A DNA stretch of 8,755 bases. Origin: Pseudomonadota bacterium (lineage in GTDB: Bacteria; Pseudomonadota; Alphaproteobacteria; Rhodospirillales; 2-02-FULL-58-16). A program made the position numbers and the translations under genes. The notes beneath the pieces were generated by a model. That model did no database searches and had not been told where the DNA came from. It worked only from the letters and a program-made list of their open reading frames with translations. The stretch spans positions 1-8,755 of the forward strand of contig JADFHR010000136.1 in the NCBI GenBank assembly GCA_022567015.1, given 5' to 3'. The number at the start of each line of letters is the position of its first letter. The first letter of the stretch is position 1. Of the stretch, positions 1 to 6,074 are shown piece after piece.

Positions 1-20
1 CAAGCGGCGCGCGACGACGC

Positions 21-88
21 CGGGGGCCGCGGGGGCGTCCCCCGCATATCGTAGCCGGGGGGGACACCCCCCCTTGTCCCCCCGGAAG
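21..88. repeat. Diverged G/C double-hairpin repeat, copy 1
   Basis: Two successive hairpins are visible. The first has stem GCGGGGG/CCCCCGC (29-35 with 39-45) around the triloop CGT and is followed by GCATAT. The second has seven G (57-63) paired with seven C (67-73) around ACA. The same two-hairpin layout recurs about 106 bases downstream, and the first hairpin recurs four more times at 634-753. No protein-coding signal is convincing here. The function is unknown. Candidates are a palindromic intergenic repeat, a recombination hotspot or a transcript 3' end. Confidence 0.7.
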
Positions 89-126
89 CCTCGCAACGCC
101 GCCCTTCGGGTCGCTTTTCCCGTCCC

Positions 127-198
127 CCGGGGGTCGCGGGGGCGCCCCCCGCATACGGTGTCGGGGGGACACACCCCCCGGTGGCCCCCCGGGGCGTC
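127..198. repeat. Diverged G/C double-hairpin repeat, copy 2
   Basis: This is the second copy of the composite at 21-88. The first hairpin has stem GCGGGGG/CCCCCGC (136-142 with 146-152), triloop CGC, followed by GCATAC. The second is CGGGGGG/CCCCCCG (162-168 with 174-180) with loop ACACA, followed by a run of C. Stems are conserved while loops and flanks differ, which looks like selection for, or copying of, the fold. The rest of 1-287 shows no gene I can support. Confidence 0.65.
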
Positions 199-287
199 GG
201 GAAGGCTTTCCGATGGGCCGCCATCGCCTGCGCCTCCCCTCCTGCCGGGGAAACGGGAAAAGCGATCGTATGGGTGCACTTTAGCTG

Positions 288-626
288 ATGCAGGCCACTA
301 GCGGGGAACAGCGCAGTCCCGGCGTCTACGGCGTCGACCCCGACGGCCGGGAGCAACAGGTGCATCCGTACCAGGGCGGGCCCTACACGCTTTCCGATGT
401 GGTCCACCTGTTCGATCTGGGCCGCCTCGAGGATGGCGGGCGCGGGAACGAAACCGTGCTTGTGTTGACCGCCGAGGAGGCGAGCACCCTCAAGACCATG
501 GCCGATGCCTACAGCTTCGACTATGAGGAGGGGTTCATCGAGATGTGCCTGGAGATGGTCCTCTTCGCCGACCGGCTCGTCGGCGGCCAAGGGGACGGCG
601 AGGTGCGCTTCACGGCCAATTTCTGA
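288..626 (+). CDS. Hypothetical acidic protein (112 aa)
   Basis: I do not recognise this protein. It is small, acidic and soluble-looking, with no signal peptide, membrane segment or Cys motif. The N-terminal 50 residues are Gly/Pro-rich. The C-terminal half (about residues 55-100) reads as two amphipathic helices, with a stretch LTAEEASTLKTMADAYSFDY followed by a hydrophobic-acidic helix ending in FADRLVGG. An in-frame stop at 282-284 lies directly before the ATG at 288, which makes this the first possible ATG; an internal GTG at 360 is an alternative. No good Shine-Dalgarno sequence is visible. Composition in the second half resembles a real GC-rich gene. It stands alone, with hairpin repeats on both sides: two copies upstream, and an array starting 8 bases after its stop. 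It may be an accessory gene or the remnant of a longer one. Moderately sure it is coding; function unknown. Confidence 0.5.
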   Translation: MQATSGEQRSPGVYGVDPDGREQQVHPYQGGPYTLSDVVHLFDLGRLEDGGRGNETVLVLTAEEASTLKTMADAYSFDYEEGFIEMCLEMVLFADRLVGGQGDGEVRFTANF

Positions 627-633
627 AGCCCCC

Positions 634-753
634 GGGGGTCGCGGGGGTGTCCCCCGCATATTTAAGGGTCGCGGGGGTGTCCCCCGCATATTTAAGGGTC
701 GCGGGGGTGTCCCCCGCATATTTAAGGGTCGCGGGGGTGTCCCCCGCATATTT
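634..753. repeat. Four tandem 30-bp hairpin repeats
   Basis: Four units of exactly 30 bp start at 634, 664, 694 and 724. Only the first two bases of unit 1 differ (GG instead of AA). Each unit contains GGGTC, the stem GCGGGGG, triloop TGT, stem CCCCCGC, then ATATTT. There are no spacers, so this is not a CRISPR array. The stem is identical to that of the two upstream copies. Because 30 is a multiple of three, several frames stay open and give 10-residue pseudo-repeats; these are not taken as proteins. The array begins 8 bases after the stop of the 112-aa gene and could end its transcript. Near identity of the units implies recent expansion. Confidence 0.9.
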
Positions 754-833
754 CAAAGGGTTGCGGTGGCCGCGGCGCCGGAGTATTCGCCGGGGTGGGG
801 CCAAGATCAGATGCCATGCCGGCGGTCCGGTGT

Positions 834-880
834 CAGTAATTTAGAAAACAGTAATTAAGCAATAACGCATGTAATGATTG
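834..880. promoter_or_regulatory. AT-rich patch with a direct repeat upstream of the fdh locus
   Basis: This is an AT-rich island in otherwise GC-rich DNA. It holds two copies of CAGTAATT (834-841 and 849-856), 15 bases apart start to start, followed by AATAACGCATGTAATGATTG. It lies about 80-100 bases upstream of the -35 element at 936. A regulator-binding site is plausible from position and composition. I see no clear match to FNR (TTGAT-N4-ATCAA) or to the E. coli ModE palindrome. The remainder of the interval 754-1062 holds the promoter and leader listed next. Confidence 0.25.
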
Positions 881-935
881 GTATTTCCGCCATGTGTCCG
901 GTGTAACCGTACCCGCTGTCCTAACGATTCGAACG

Positions 936-964
936 TTGACTTCGCCCCGGAAAACCATTGTACT
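936..964 (+). promoter_or_regulatory. Sigma70-like promoter of the fdh locus
   Basis: TTGACT (936-941, 5 of 6 to consensus) is separated by 17 bases from TGTACT (959-964, 4 of 6). Initiation would fall near 971, giving a leader of roughly 90 bases before the chaperone ATG at 1063. It is the best sigma70-like match upstream of the operon. Assigned by eye only. Confidence 0.45.
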
Positions 965-1025
965 GCTTCGAAGCGGGCGATCATTCCGTTTTGCGTGGAT
1001 GCAAACCGCGGGCGGAGGGTGCCTT

Positions 1026-1062
1026 GGGGAGGAAAAGCCGCGGCACACGCGGCAAAAAAACA
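1026..1062 (+). promoter_or_regulatory. Shine-Dalgarno, hairpin and A7 leader before torD-like gene
   Basis: A strong ribosome-binding sequence GGGGAGG (1026-1032) lies 30 bases before the ATG, too far for normal use. Between them is a hairpin GCCGCG/CGCGGC (1037-1042 with 1048-1053, loop GCACA), followed by AAAAAAACA. Folding the 17-base hairpin would cut the effective spacing to about 13. No other start codon lies in frame between the SD and 1063. This may bridge or tune initiation, but that is inference. Confidence 0.3.
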
Positions 1063-1686
1063 ATGGCGTCGCAAGGGTCAGAGGCTAATCTTGCCAGCGG
1101 GTTCGACGTTCCGGAAGAGGACGTCCTGCGCGCCCGTTTCTATGCCATCCTCGCCCATCTTCTGACGCGGCCGCCGTCGGCGGAGACCCTCGAGTCCGTG
1201 CGCTCCCTGGAAGGGGACGAGACCGAGATGGGAAGCGCGCTCGGCGCCCTGGCCGCGGTCGCCGCCAAGACGTCGGTAGAGGCGGCGGAGGAGGAATACA
1301 ACGCCCTCTTCGTCGGCATGGCCCACGGCGAACTCACGCCGTATACGTCGTATTATCTCGCCGGGTTCCTCATGGAGAAGCCGTTGGCCAAGCTGCGCGG
1401 CGATATGGCGCGGCTGGGCATTGCCGCCGCCGAGGAATTCAGGGAGCCGGAGGACCATATCGGCATCCTCTGCGAGATGATGCACGGTCTCATCACCGGC
1501 GCGTTCGGCGCGCCCGCCGACGTGGCCACCCAAAAGGAATTTTTCGATGTCCACATCCGCCCGTGGGCGACGCGCTTCTTCGAGGATCTGGAAGCCGCCA
1601 AGTCCGCCGTCCTGTACATGCCGGTGGGAACCGTCGGCCGGGTGTTCATGGCGATCGAGGCGGAGGCGTTCGCGATGGGGGCGTGA
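1063..1686 (+). CDS. TorD/DmsD-family molybdoenzyme chaperone
   Basis: This cytoplasmic chaperone of 207 aa, a normal length for the TorD family, binds molybdoenzyme catalytic subunits and their Tat signal until the cofactor is inserted. Family motifs are visible: Y79-N-x-L-F-V-G85; L91-x-P-Y-x-S-x-Y98; E105-x-P-L; and E128-P-x-D-H132 before a helix with MMHGL. It is all-helical in appearance, with no signal peptide or membrane segment. The ATG at 1063 was chosen because a longer reading from TTG at 958 would overlap the promoter and adds residues unlike the family. The likely client is FdhA, encoded two genes downstream on the same strand. The 205-base gap to the next gene leaves open a second promoter. 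The last codons and stop sit in a small 6-bp hairpin (1682-1698). Family assignment is firm; the client is inferred from context. Confidence 0.85.
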   Translation: MASQGSEANLASGFDVPEEDVLRARFYAILAHLLTRPPSAETLESVRSLEGDETEMGSALGALAAVAAKTSVEAAEEEYNALFVGMAHGELTPYTSYYLAGFLMEKPLAKLRGDMARLGIAAAEEFREPEDHIGILCEMMHGLITGAFGAPADVATQKEFFDVHIRPWATRFFEDLEAAKSAVLYMPVGTVGRVFMAIEAEAFAMGA

Positions 1687-1860
1687 CGCCGGGTCACGGT
1701 TCGAGGGCGGCCGCGGACGCGGAGGAGGGACGGAGAGGAGAGAGGACAGAAGACAGAATGAAGACGAGTTAAACAGATTTGAACGGTCCGGCGCTGGTTT
1801 GTCCCCATAAAATTTGTGGACGACATATTTGCCATCGCCGATTAACGTGGCGACCAAGGA

Positions 1861-1874
1861 ATAATCCGGATTAT
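1861..1874. promoter_or_regulatory. Perfect 14-bp palindrome before the Tat-protein gene
   Basis: ATAATCCGGATTAT is a perfect dyad with 7-base arms. It ends 4 bases before the AGGGGAG ribosome site at 1879-1885. It lies at the end of the 205-base gap after the chaperone gene, where an operator for the structural genes would be expected. I found no convincing -35/-10 pair in the gap; the best -10-like hexamer is TAAAAT at 1808-1813, without a matching -35. The upstream part of the gap (about 1717-1768) is purine-rich. Confidence 0.3.
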
Positions 1875-1891
1875 CAACAGGGGAGTACCTC

Positions 1892-2095
1892 ATGAGTGAC
1901 AGCAAGAATCCTAAGGCGATTCCCCGCCGGGCGTTTCTCAAATCCGCAGGACTGACAACCGGCGCCATAGGCGCCGCGGCGGTTCTGTCGGGTGTCCCGG
2001 CGGAGGCAGCCACCATGCCCGGGGCGGCCAAGAAGAGCGCCGGCTATCGGGAAACGGAGCACGTGCTGAAATACTACGAGCTGGCACGGCTGTAA
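1892..2095 (+). CDS. Small Tat-signal protein of the formate dehydrogenase locus (67 aa)
   Basis: This resembles the short 'formate dehydrogenase region Tat target' proteins found directly before fdhA in many proteobacteria. Residues 11-17 carry a twin-arginine motif (P-R12-R13-A-F-L-K), followed by a hydrophobic stretch (about 19-34) and an Ala-rich likely cleavage area (AEA near 37-39). The mature part is only about 28 residues. It ends in the conserved-looking segment Y-R-E-T-E-H-V-L-K-Y-Y-E-L-A-R. AGGGGAG (1879-1885) is well spaced before the ATG. The gene ends 21 bases before fdhA, so the two are almost certainly co-transcribed. Its molecular role is not established; it may help assemble or stabilise the exported complex. 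Confidence 0.8.
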   Translation: MSDSKNPKAIPRRAFLKSAGLTTGAIGAAAVLSGVPAEAATMPGAAKKSAGYRETEHVLKYYELARL

Positions 2096-2116
2096 TAATC
2101 CAAACAGGAGAGGTCT

Positions 2117-4990
2117 ATGCTTACCAAAAAGCGAAACGGGGTGGCGAATGGCTCCCGTTTGACGAAAGCGTTGGCCGGCGTCGTTGGTGGTTCGATGGAC
2201 CGCCGTACCTTCCTGAAACGTTCGGGATTGGCCGCCGGCGGCGTGGCAGTCGCATCGGCCCTGCCGTTGGGACATGTGAAGACGGCGCAAGCCGCCGCCG
2301 CGTATCCGGCCGGGATCAAGACCGTGAAAACGATCTGTACCCACTGCGCGGTTGGTTGCACCGTGATCGCGGAAGTCCAGAACGGCGTCTGGATCGGCCA
2401 GGAACCCGGTTGGGATAGTCCGCTCAACCTGGGAACCCATTGCTGCAAGGGCGCCAGCGTCCGCGATTTCGCCCATGGCGACCGTCGGCTCAAGTATCCG
2501 ATGAAACAGGTTGCTGGAAAGTGGAAGCGCATCTCTTGGGACGAGGCCATCAACGAGGTCGGCGACAAGATACTCGAGATTCGCAAGAAGTCCGGTCCCG
2601 ACTCGATCTACTGGCTTGGCTCGGCCAAGTTCAGCAACGAGCAGGCCTATCTGTTCCGCAAGATGTATGCGTTCTGGGGCACCAACAACGGCGACCATCA
2701 GGCACGTATCTGCCACTCGACCACGGTCGCCGGCGTGGCCAACACCTGGGGCTATGGTGCAATGACCAACAGCATGCCGGACATGCACAATTCGCGGTCC
2801 ATCTTCATGGTCGGCTCCAACGCGGCCGAGGCCCATCCGGTGGCGATGCAGCACATCCTCAGGGCCAAGGAGCGGAACAACGCGGCGCTCATCGTCTGTG
2901 ATCCGCGCTACACCCGCACGGCGGCGCACGCCGACGAATACATGCGGTTGCGCCCGGGCACCGACGTGGCGATGATCTGGGGCCTCCTGTGGCACATCTT
3001 CGAAAACGGCTGGGAGGACAAGGAATACATCCGCCAGCGTGTCTACGGAATGGACCAGATCCGGACCGAGGTGAAGAGGTGGGCGCCCGACGAGGTCGAG
3101 CGTGTCACCGGCATTCCCGGTGCGCAACTCAGGCGGGTCGCGCGGACGCTGGCCAACAACCGTCCCGGCACCATCATCTGGTGCATGGGCGGCACCCAGC
3201 ACACGACCGGCAACAACAACACCCGCGCCTACTGCATCCTGCAGTTGGCGTTGGGCAACATCGGCGTGGCCGGCGGCGGGGCCAACATCTTCCGCGGCCA
3301 CGACAACGTGCAGGGCGCGACCGACATGTGCATTCTCTCGCACTCCCTGCCGGGCTACTACGGCCTGAAGACGGGGTCGTGGAAGCACTGGGCGCGTGTC
3401 TGGGATGTTCCTTACGACTACCTGCTCAAACGCTTCGGCTCCAAGAAGCTGATGGAGTCCAAGGGCTATCCGGTGTCCCGCTGGATCGACGGTGTTCTCG
3501 AGGACAAGAAGAACATCCAGTTCCAGAAGGACAACACGCGGGTCATGATTTTCTGGGGTCACGCCCCGAACTCGCAGACCCGTTTGCCGGAGATGCGCAA
3601 GGCCCTGGAGAAGCTGGATCTGCTGATCATCGTCGATCCGCATCCCAACCTGGCTTCGGTGTTGTCCGACCGCAAGGACGGGACCTACCTGCTTCCGGCG
3701 TGTTCGCAGTTCGAGACCTACGGTTCGGTCACCGCGTCCAACCGGAACCTGCAGTGGCGTGACAAGGTGTTCGAGCCCTACTTCGAAGCGAAGCCGGATC
3801 AGGACATCATGTACCTGTTCGCCAAGAAGCTTGGCTTCGCCAAGGAGATGTTCAAGCACATCAAGGTGAACGGGGACGCGCCGCTGGTCGAGGACCTGAC
3901 GCGGGAGTTCAACCGCGGCATGTGGACCATCGGCTATACGGGCCAGTCGCCCGAGCGGCTGAAGATGCACATGACGGTCCAGCACACCTTCGACAAGAGT
4001 ACGTTGAGGGCGAATGGCGGTCCGGCCGACGGCGAATTCTACGGGTTGCCGTGGCCGTGCTGGGGCACACCCGAGATGAAACACCCGGGGACCCAGGTCC
4101 TCTACGACACCTCCATGCCGGTGGCCGAGGGCGGGCTTTGCTTCCGCGCCCGGTTCGGCGTCGAAAGAAACGGCGTCAACCTGCTGGCCGAGGGATCGTA
4201 CCCGGTGGGCTCGGAGATCAAGGACGGCTATCCGCAGTTCACCATGGCCATGCTCAAGAAACTTGGTTGGGACAAGGACCTGACCGCGAAGGAGCTGGCG
4301 GTCATCAAGAAGATCGCCGGCGACAAGACCAACTGGAAGACCGACCTCTCGGGCGGTATCCAGCGGGTCGCCATCAAGCATGGTTGTGCGCCGTTCGGCA
4401 ACGCCAAGGCGCGGGCCGTGGTGTGGACGTTCCCCGATCCGGTGCCCTTGCACCGGGAGCCGCTGTACACGCCCAGGCGTGATCTGCTGCCCAAGTACAA
4501 GACGTGGAAGGACGAGGTGGCCTATCGGCTGCCGACCAAGTACGAGAGCATTCAGAAGAATGACTTCTCCAAGAAGTTCCCGATCATCCTTACTTCGGGA
4601 CGCTTGGTCGAGTACCAGGGCGGTGGCGACGAGACCCGGTCCAACCCGTGGTTGGCCGAGTTGCAGCAGGAGATGTTCGCCGAAATCAATCCCCGTGACG
4701 CCAACAACATGGGCATCAGGGACGGTTCGGACATTTGGATCCACTCACCCGAAGGCGGCAAGGTGCTGGTCAAGGCCATGCTCACCGAGCGCGTCGGCGC
4801 GGGCGTGGTCTTCATGCCGTTCCACTGGGGCGGACGATGGGAAGGCAAGAGCCTCAGGGACAAGTATCCCGAGGGCACCGACCCCTATGTGGTGGGTGAT
4901 TCGTCCAACACCGTCGGCACCTACGGATACGACTCGGTGACTCAGATGCAGGAAACCAAGGTTACCCTGTGTCGCATCGAAGCAGCGTAA
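2117..4990 (+). CDS. fdhA: Formate dehydrogenase catalytic (alpha) subunit, Cys type, Tat-exported
   Basis: Oxidises formate to CO2 and passes two electrons to the iron-sulfur subunit on the outer face of the cytoplasmic membrane. The 957 aa include a Tat leader with a long N-region and the motif D28-R29-R30-T-F-L-K34, then a hydrophobic stretch to about 50. The [4Fe-4S] ligands are C74-x2-C77-x3-C81-x27-C109, and K111 matches the lysine between cluster and pterin in FdhF-type enzymes. The active site reads R197-I-C199-H200-S. Codon 199 is TGC at 2711-2713, so the metal ligand is Cys rather than Sec. The molybdopterin oxidoreductase fold follows, and a dinucleotide-binding domain begins near residue 821 (FPIILTSGRLVEYQGGGDE). 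AGGAG (2106-2110) supports the ATG at 2117 over the internal ATG at 2195. Mo versus W cannot be told from sequence. fdhB follows 12 bases later. Assignment is very secure. Confidence 0.96.
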   Translation: MLTKKRNGVANGSRLTKALAGVVGGSMDRRTFLKRSGLAAGGVAVASALPLGHVKTAQAAAAYPAGIKTVKTICTHCAVGCTVIAEVQNGVWIGQEPGWDSPLNLGTHCCKGASVRDFAHGDRRLKYPMKQVAGKWKRISWDEAINEVGDKILEIRKKSGPDSIYWLGSAKFSNEQAYLFRKMYAFWGTNNGDHQARICHSTTVAGVANTWGYGAMTNSMPDMHNSRSIFMVGSNAAEAHPVAMQHILRAKERNNAALIVCDPRYTRTAAHADEYMRLRPGTDVAMIWGLLWHIFENGWEDKEYIRQRVYGMDQIRTEVKRWAPDEVERVTGIPGAQLRRVARTLANNRPGTIIWCMGGTQHTTGNNNTRAYCILQLALGNIGVAGGGANIFRGHDNVQGATDMCILSHSLPGYYGLKTGSWKHWARVWDVPYDYLLKRFGSKKLMESKGYPVSRWIDGVLEDKKNIQFQKDNTRVMIFWGHAPNSQTRLPEMRKALEKLDLLIIVDPHPNLASVLSDRKDGTYLLPACSQFETYGSVTASNRNLQWRDKVFEPYFEAKPDQDIMYLFAKKLGFAKEMFKHIKVNGDAPLVEDLTREFNRGMWTIGYTGQSPERLKMHMTVQHTFDKSTLRANGGPADGEFYGLPWPCWGTPEMKHPGTQVLYDTSMPVAEGGLCFRARFGVERNGVNLLAEGSYPVGSEIKDGYPQFTMAMLKKLGWDKDLTAKELAVIKKIAGDKTNWKTDLSGGIQRVAIKHGCAPFGNAKARAVVWTFPDPVPLHREPLYTPRRDLLPKYKTWKDEVAYRLPTKYESIQKNDFSKKFPIILTSGRLVEYQGGGDETRSNPWLAELQQEMFAEINPRDANNMGIRDGSDIWIHSPEGGKVLVKAMLTERVGAGVVFMPFHWGGRWEGKSLRDKYPEGTDPYVVGDSSNTVGTYGYDSVTQMQETKVTLCRIEAA

Positions 4991-5002
4991 GGGAGTAATG
5001 TC

Positions 5003-5599
5003 ATGGCGAGAATGAAATTTCTTTGTGACGCCGAACGCTGCATCGAATGCAACGCCTGTGTCACAGCGTGCAAAAGTGAGCACGAGGTCCCATGGGGCAT
5101 CAACCGCCGCCGCGTGGTGACCATCGGCGACGGCAGTCCGGGCGAGCGGTCCATTTCGGTGGCCTGCATGCACTGCTCGGACGCGCCGTGCATCGCGGTC
5201 TGTCCGGTGGACTGCATCTACCAGACCGAGCAGGGCGTGGTCCTGCACTCCAAGGACCTGTGCATCGGTTGCGGTTACTGCTTCTACGCCTGTCCGTTCG
5301 GGGCGCCTCAGTTCCCCCAGACGGGCAACTACGGCAGCCGCGGCAAGATGGACAAGTGCACGTTCTGCGCCGGCGGTCCGGAAGAGGACATGTCCAGCGC
5401 GGAGTTCCAGAAGTACGGGCGCAATCGCCTCGCCGAGGGGAAGCTTCCCATCTGCGCCGAGATGTGCTCGACCAAGGCGCTTCTGGGGGGTGATGGCGAA
5501 ATCGTCGCCAACATCTACCGCGAACGTGTGGTTGCCCGGGGATTCGGATCAGGCGCCTGGGGCTGGGGTACGGCGTACCAGCTCAAAGCGGGTTCCTGA
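5003..5599 (+). CDS. fdhB: Formate dehydrogenase iron-sulfur (beta) subunit
   Basis: Electron-transfer subunit carrying electrons from FdhA to FdhC. Sixteen cysteines form four ferredoxin-like [4Fe-4S] sites: C13, C16, C19, C23; C55, C58, C63, C67; C87, C90, C93, C97; and C119, C122, C151, C155. C8 and C71 are extra. At 198 aa it is much shorter than E. coli FdnH and has no C-terminal membrane helix, so it resembles the soluble beta subunits of Wolinella-type or Desulfovibrio-type enzymes. It has no signal peptide and is probably exported with FdhA through the Tat signal of that partner, as known for the family. GGGAG (4991-4995) lies 7 bases before the ATG, and only 12 bases separate it from the fdhA stop, indicating translational coupling. 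A strong terminator follows 20 bases after its stop. Confidence 0.95.
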   Translation: MARMKFLCDAERCIECNACVTACKSEHEVPWGINRRRVVTIGDGSPGERSISVACMHCSDAPCIAVCPVDCIYQTEQGVVLHSKDLCIGCGYCFYACPFGAPQFPQTGNYGSRGKMDKCTFCAGGPEEDMSSAEFQKYGRNRLAEGKLPICAEMCSTKALLGGDGEIVANIYRERVVARGFGSGAWGWGTAYQLKAGS

Positions 5600-5619
5600 C
5601 CCTCTGTCGGGTCAAAAGG

Positions 5620-5653
5620 GTGGCGCTGTGCATTGCACAGCGCCACTTTCTTT
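5620..5653 (+). terminator. Intrinsic terminator after fdhB
   Basis: A perfect 12-bp stem GTGGCGCTGTGC/GCACAGCGCCAC (5620-5631 with 5635-5646), triloop ATT, is followed directly by TTTCTTT. It starts 20 bases after the fdhB stop. It lies inside the formate dehydrogenase gene set, upstream of the lipoprotein and fdhC genes, so it probably lowers read-through or separates two transcripts. Confidence 0.8.
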
Positions 5654-5680
5654 CCTGCCGGTCGGATGGAAAGGGACTCA

Positions 5681-5899
5681 ATGAACGGGGGGAGAGCCAT
5701 CGCGGTGGTGGGCGCCGTTTTGGCGTCGGCGTTGCTGCTGTCCGCATGCAGGGCCGAGGAACAGGGCCGCGTCCTGCGCTACCAGAAAGGCGTGTATCTC
5801 GGGAAAACGGACCCCGCCCTTGGCCGGGACCAGGTGGATAAGCTGCGCCTGCACATGTCGGGTCAGGGCGGCCATGCCGTGTTTTCCGGGGGCGCATAG
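5681..5899 (+). CDS. Small lipoprotein between fdhB and fdhC (72 aa)
   Basis: Residues 1-22 form a lipoprotein signal peptide: R5, a hydrophobic core (7-20), and the lipobox L20-S-A-C23. Cys23 would be lipidated, leaving a mature protein of 50 residues. The mature part contains YQKGVYLGKTD (34-44), then a charged helix and a Gly-rich tail. The segment resembles short, uncharacterised lipoproteins of alphaproteobacteria with a 'G-V-Y-x-G-K-x-D' core; this is from memory, not a search. AAGGGA (5670-5675) sits 5 bases before the ATG at 5681; an upstream reading from GTG/TTG would run through the terminator. It is expected to be anchored in the inner or outer membrane facing the periplasm, the same side as FdhAB. 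Its place between fdhB and fdhC suggests an accessory role in the complex, which is inference. Confidence 0.7.
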   Translation: MNGGRAIAVVGAVLASALLLSACRAEEQGRVLRYQKGVYLGKTDPALGRDQVDKLRLHMSGQGGHAVFSGGA

Positions 5900-5999
5900 G
5901 CGCGCAACCGCGCAACCCAGCGGCTGTCAGGTTCCCGTGCGGCTGCGCGCCGGCAATGTCTCGGCGGCCGCCCATGGGGCGAGGGTGCCGATGCGTCCG

Positions 6000-6015
6000 G
6001 CAATTGACCAATTGC
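6000..6015. promoter_or_regulatory. Inverted repeat upstream of fdhC
   Basis: GCAATTG-AC-CAATTGC is a perfect dyad with 7-base arms in the 175-base gap between the lipoprotein gene and fdhC. TTGACC (6004-6009) lies inside it and is 5 of 6 to a -35 hexamer, but no good -10 follows at 16-18 bases. It could be an operator overlapping a regulated promoter. A tandem CGCGCAAC pair (5901-5916) lies upstream in the same gap. Confidence 0.3.
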
Positions 6016-6074
6016 AACCGTCCGTGCGACAGTTAAAGGAAGCTGGGAGACAGTTGATTTCGGGAGATCACGTC

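Noticed and set aside
74..301. 75-aa frame across the left-edge repeats
   Set aside because: Pro/Arg/Gly-rich translation of GC hairpins, with no ribosome site or family features.
634..753. CRISPR array
   Set aside because: Units are directly adjacent with no spacers and no cas genes are nearby.
505..858. Frames giving 10-residue protein repeats across 634-753, on both strands
   Set aside because: They arise only because the DNA repeat is 30 bp. Three different frames stay open at once, and the palindromic DNA hairpin explains the pattern better.
958..1062. N-terminal extension of the chaperone from a TTG start
   Set aside because: The TTG overlaps the -10 element of the likely promoter, and the extra residues (Cys/Arg/Gly-rich) do not look like TorD proteins.
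1682..1698. Hairpin CGTGAC/GTCACG at the chaperone stop codon as a terminator
   Set aside because: Only 6 bp, with no T tract after it.
2711..2713. Selenocysteine at the formate dehydrogenase active site
   Set aside because: The codon is TGC (Cys) in the context R-I-C-H-S; no in-frame TGA or selenocysteine insertion element is needed.
1874..4744. 956-codon open frame on the minus strand opposite fdhA
   Set aside because: It is the antisense shadow of a GC-rich gene. It is rich in Arg, His, Val and Pro without domains, while the + strand carries unmistakable formate dehydrogenase motifs.
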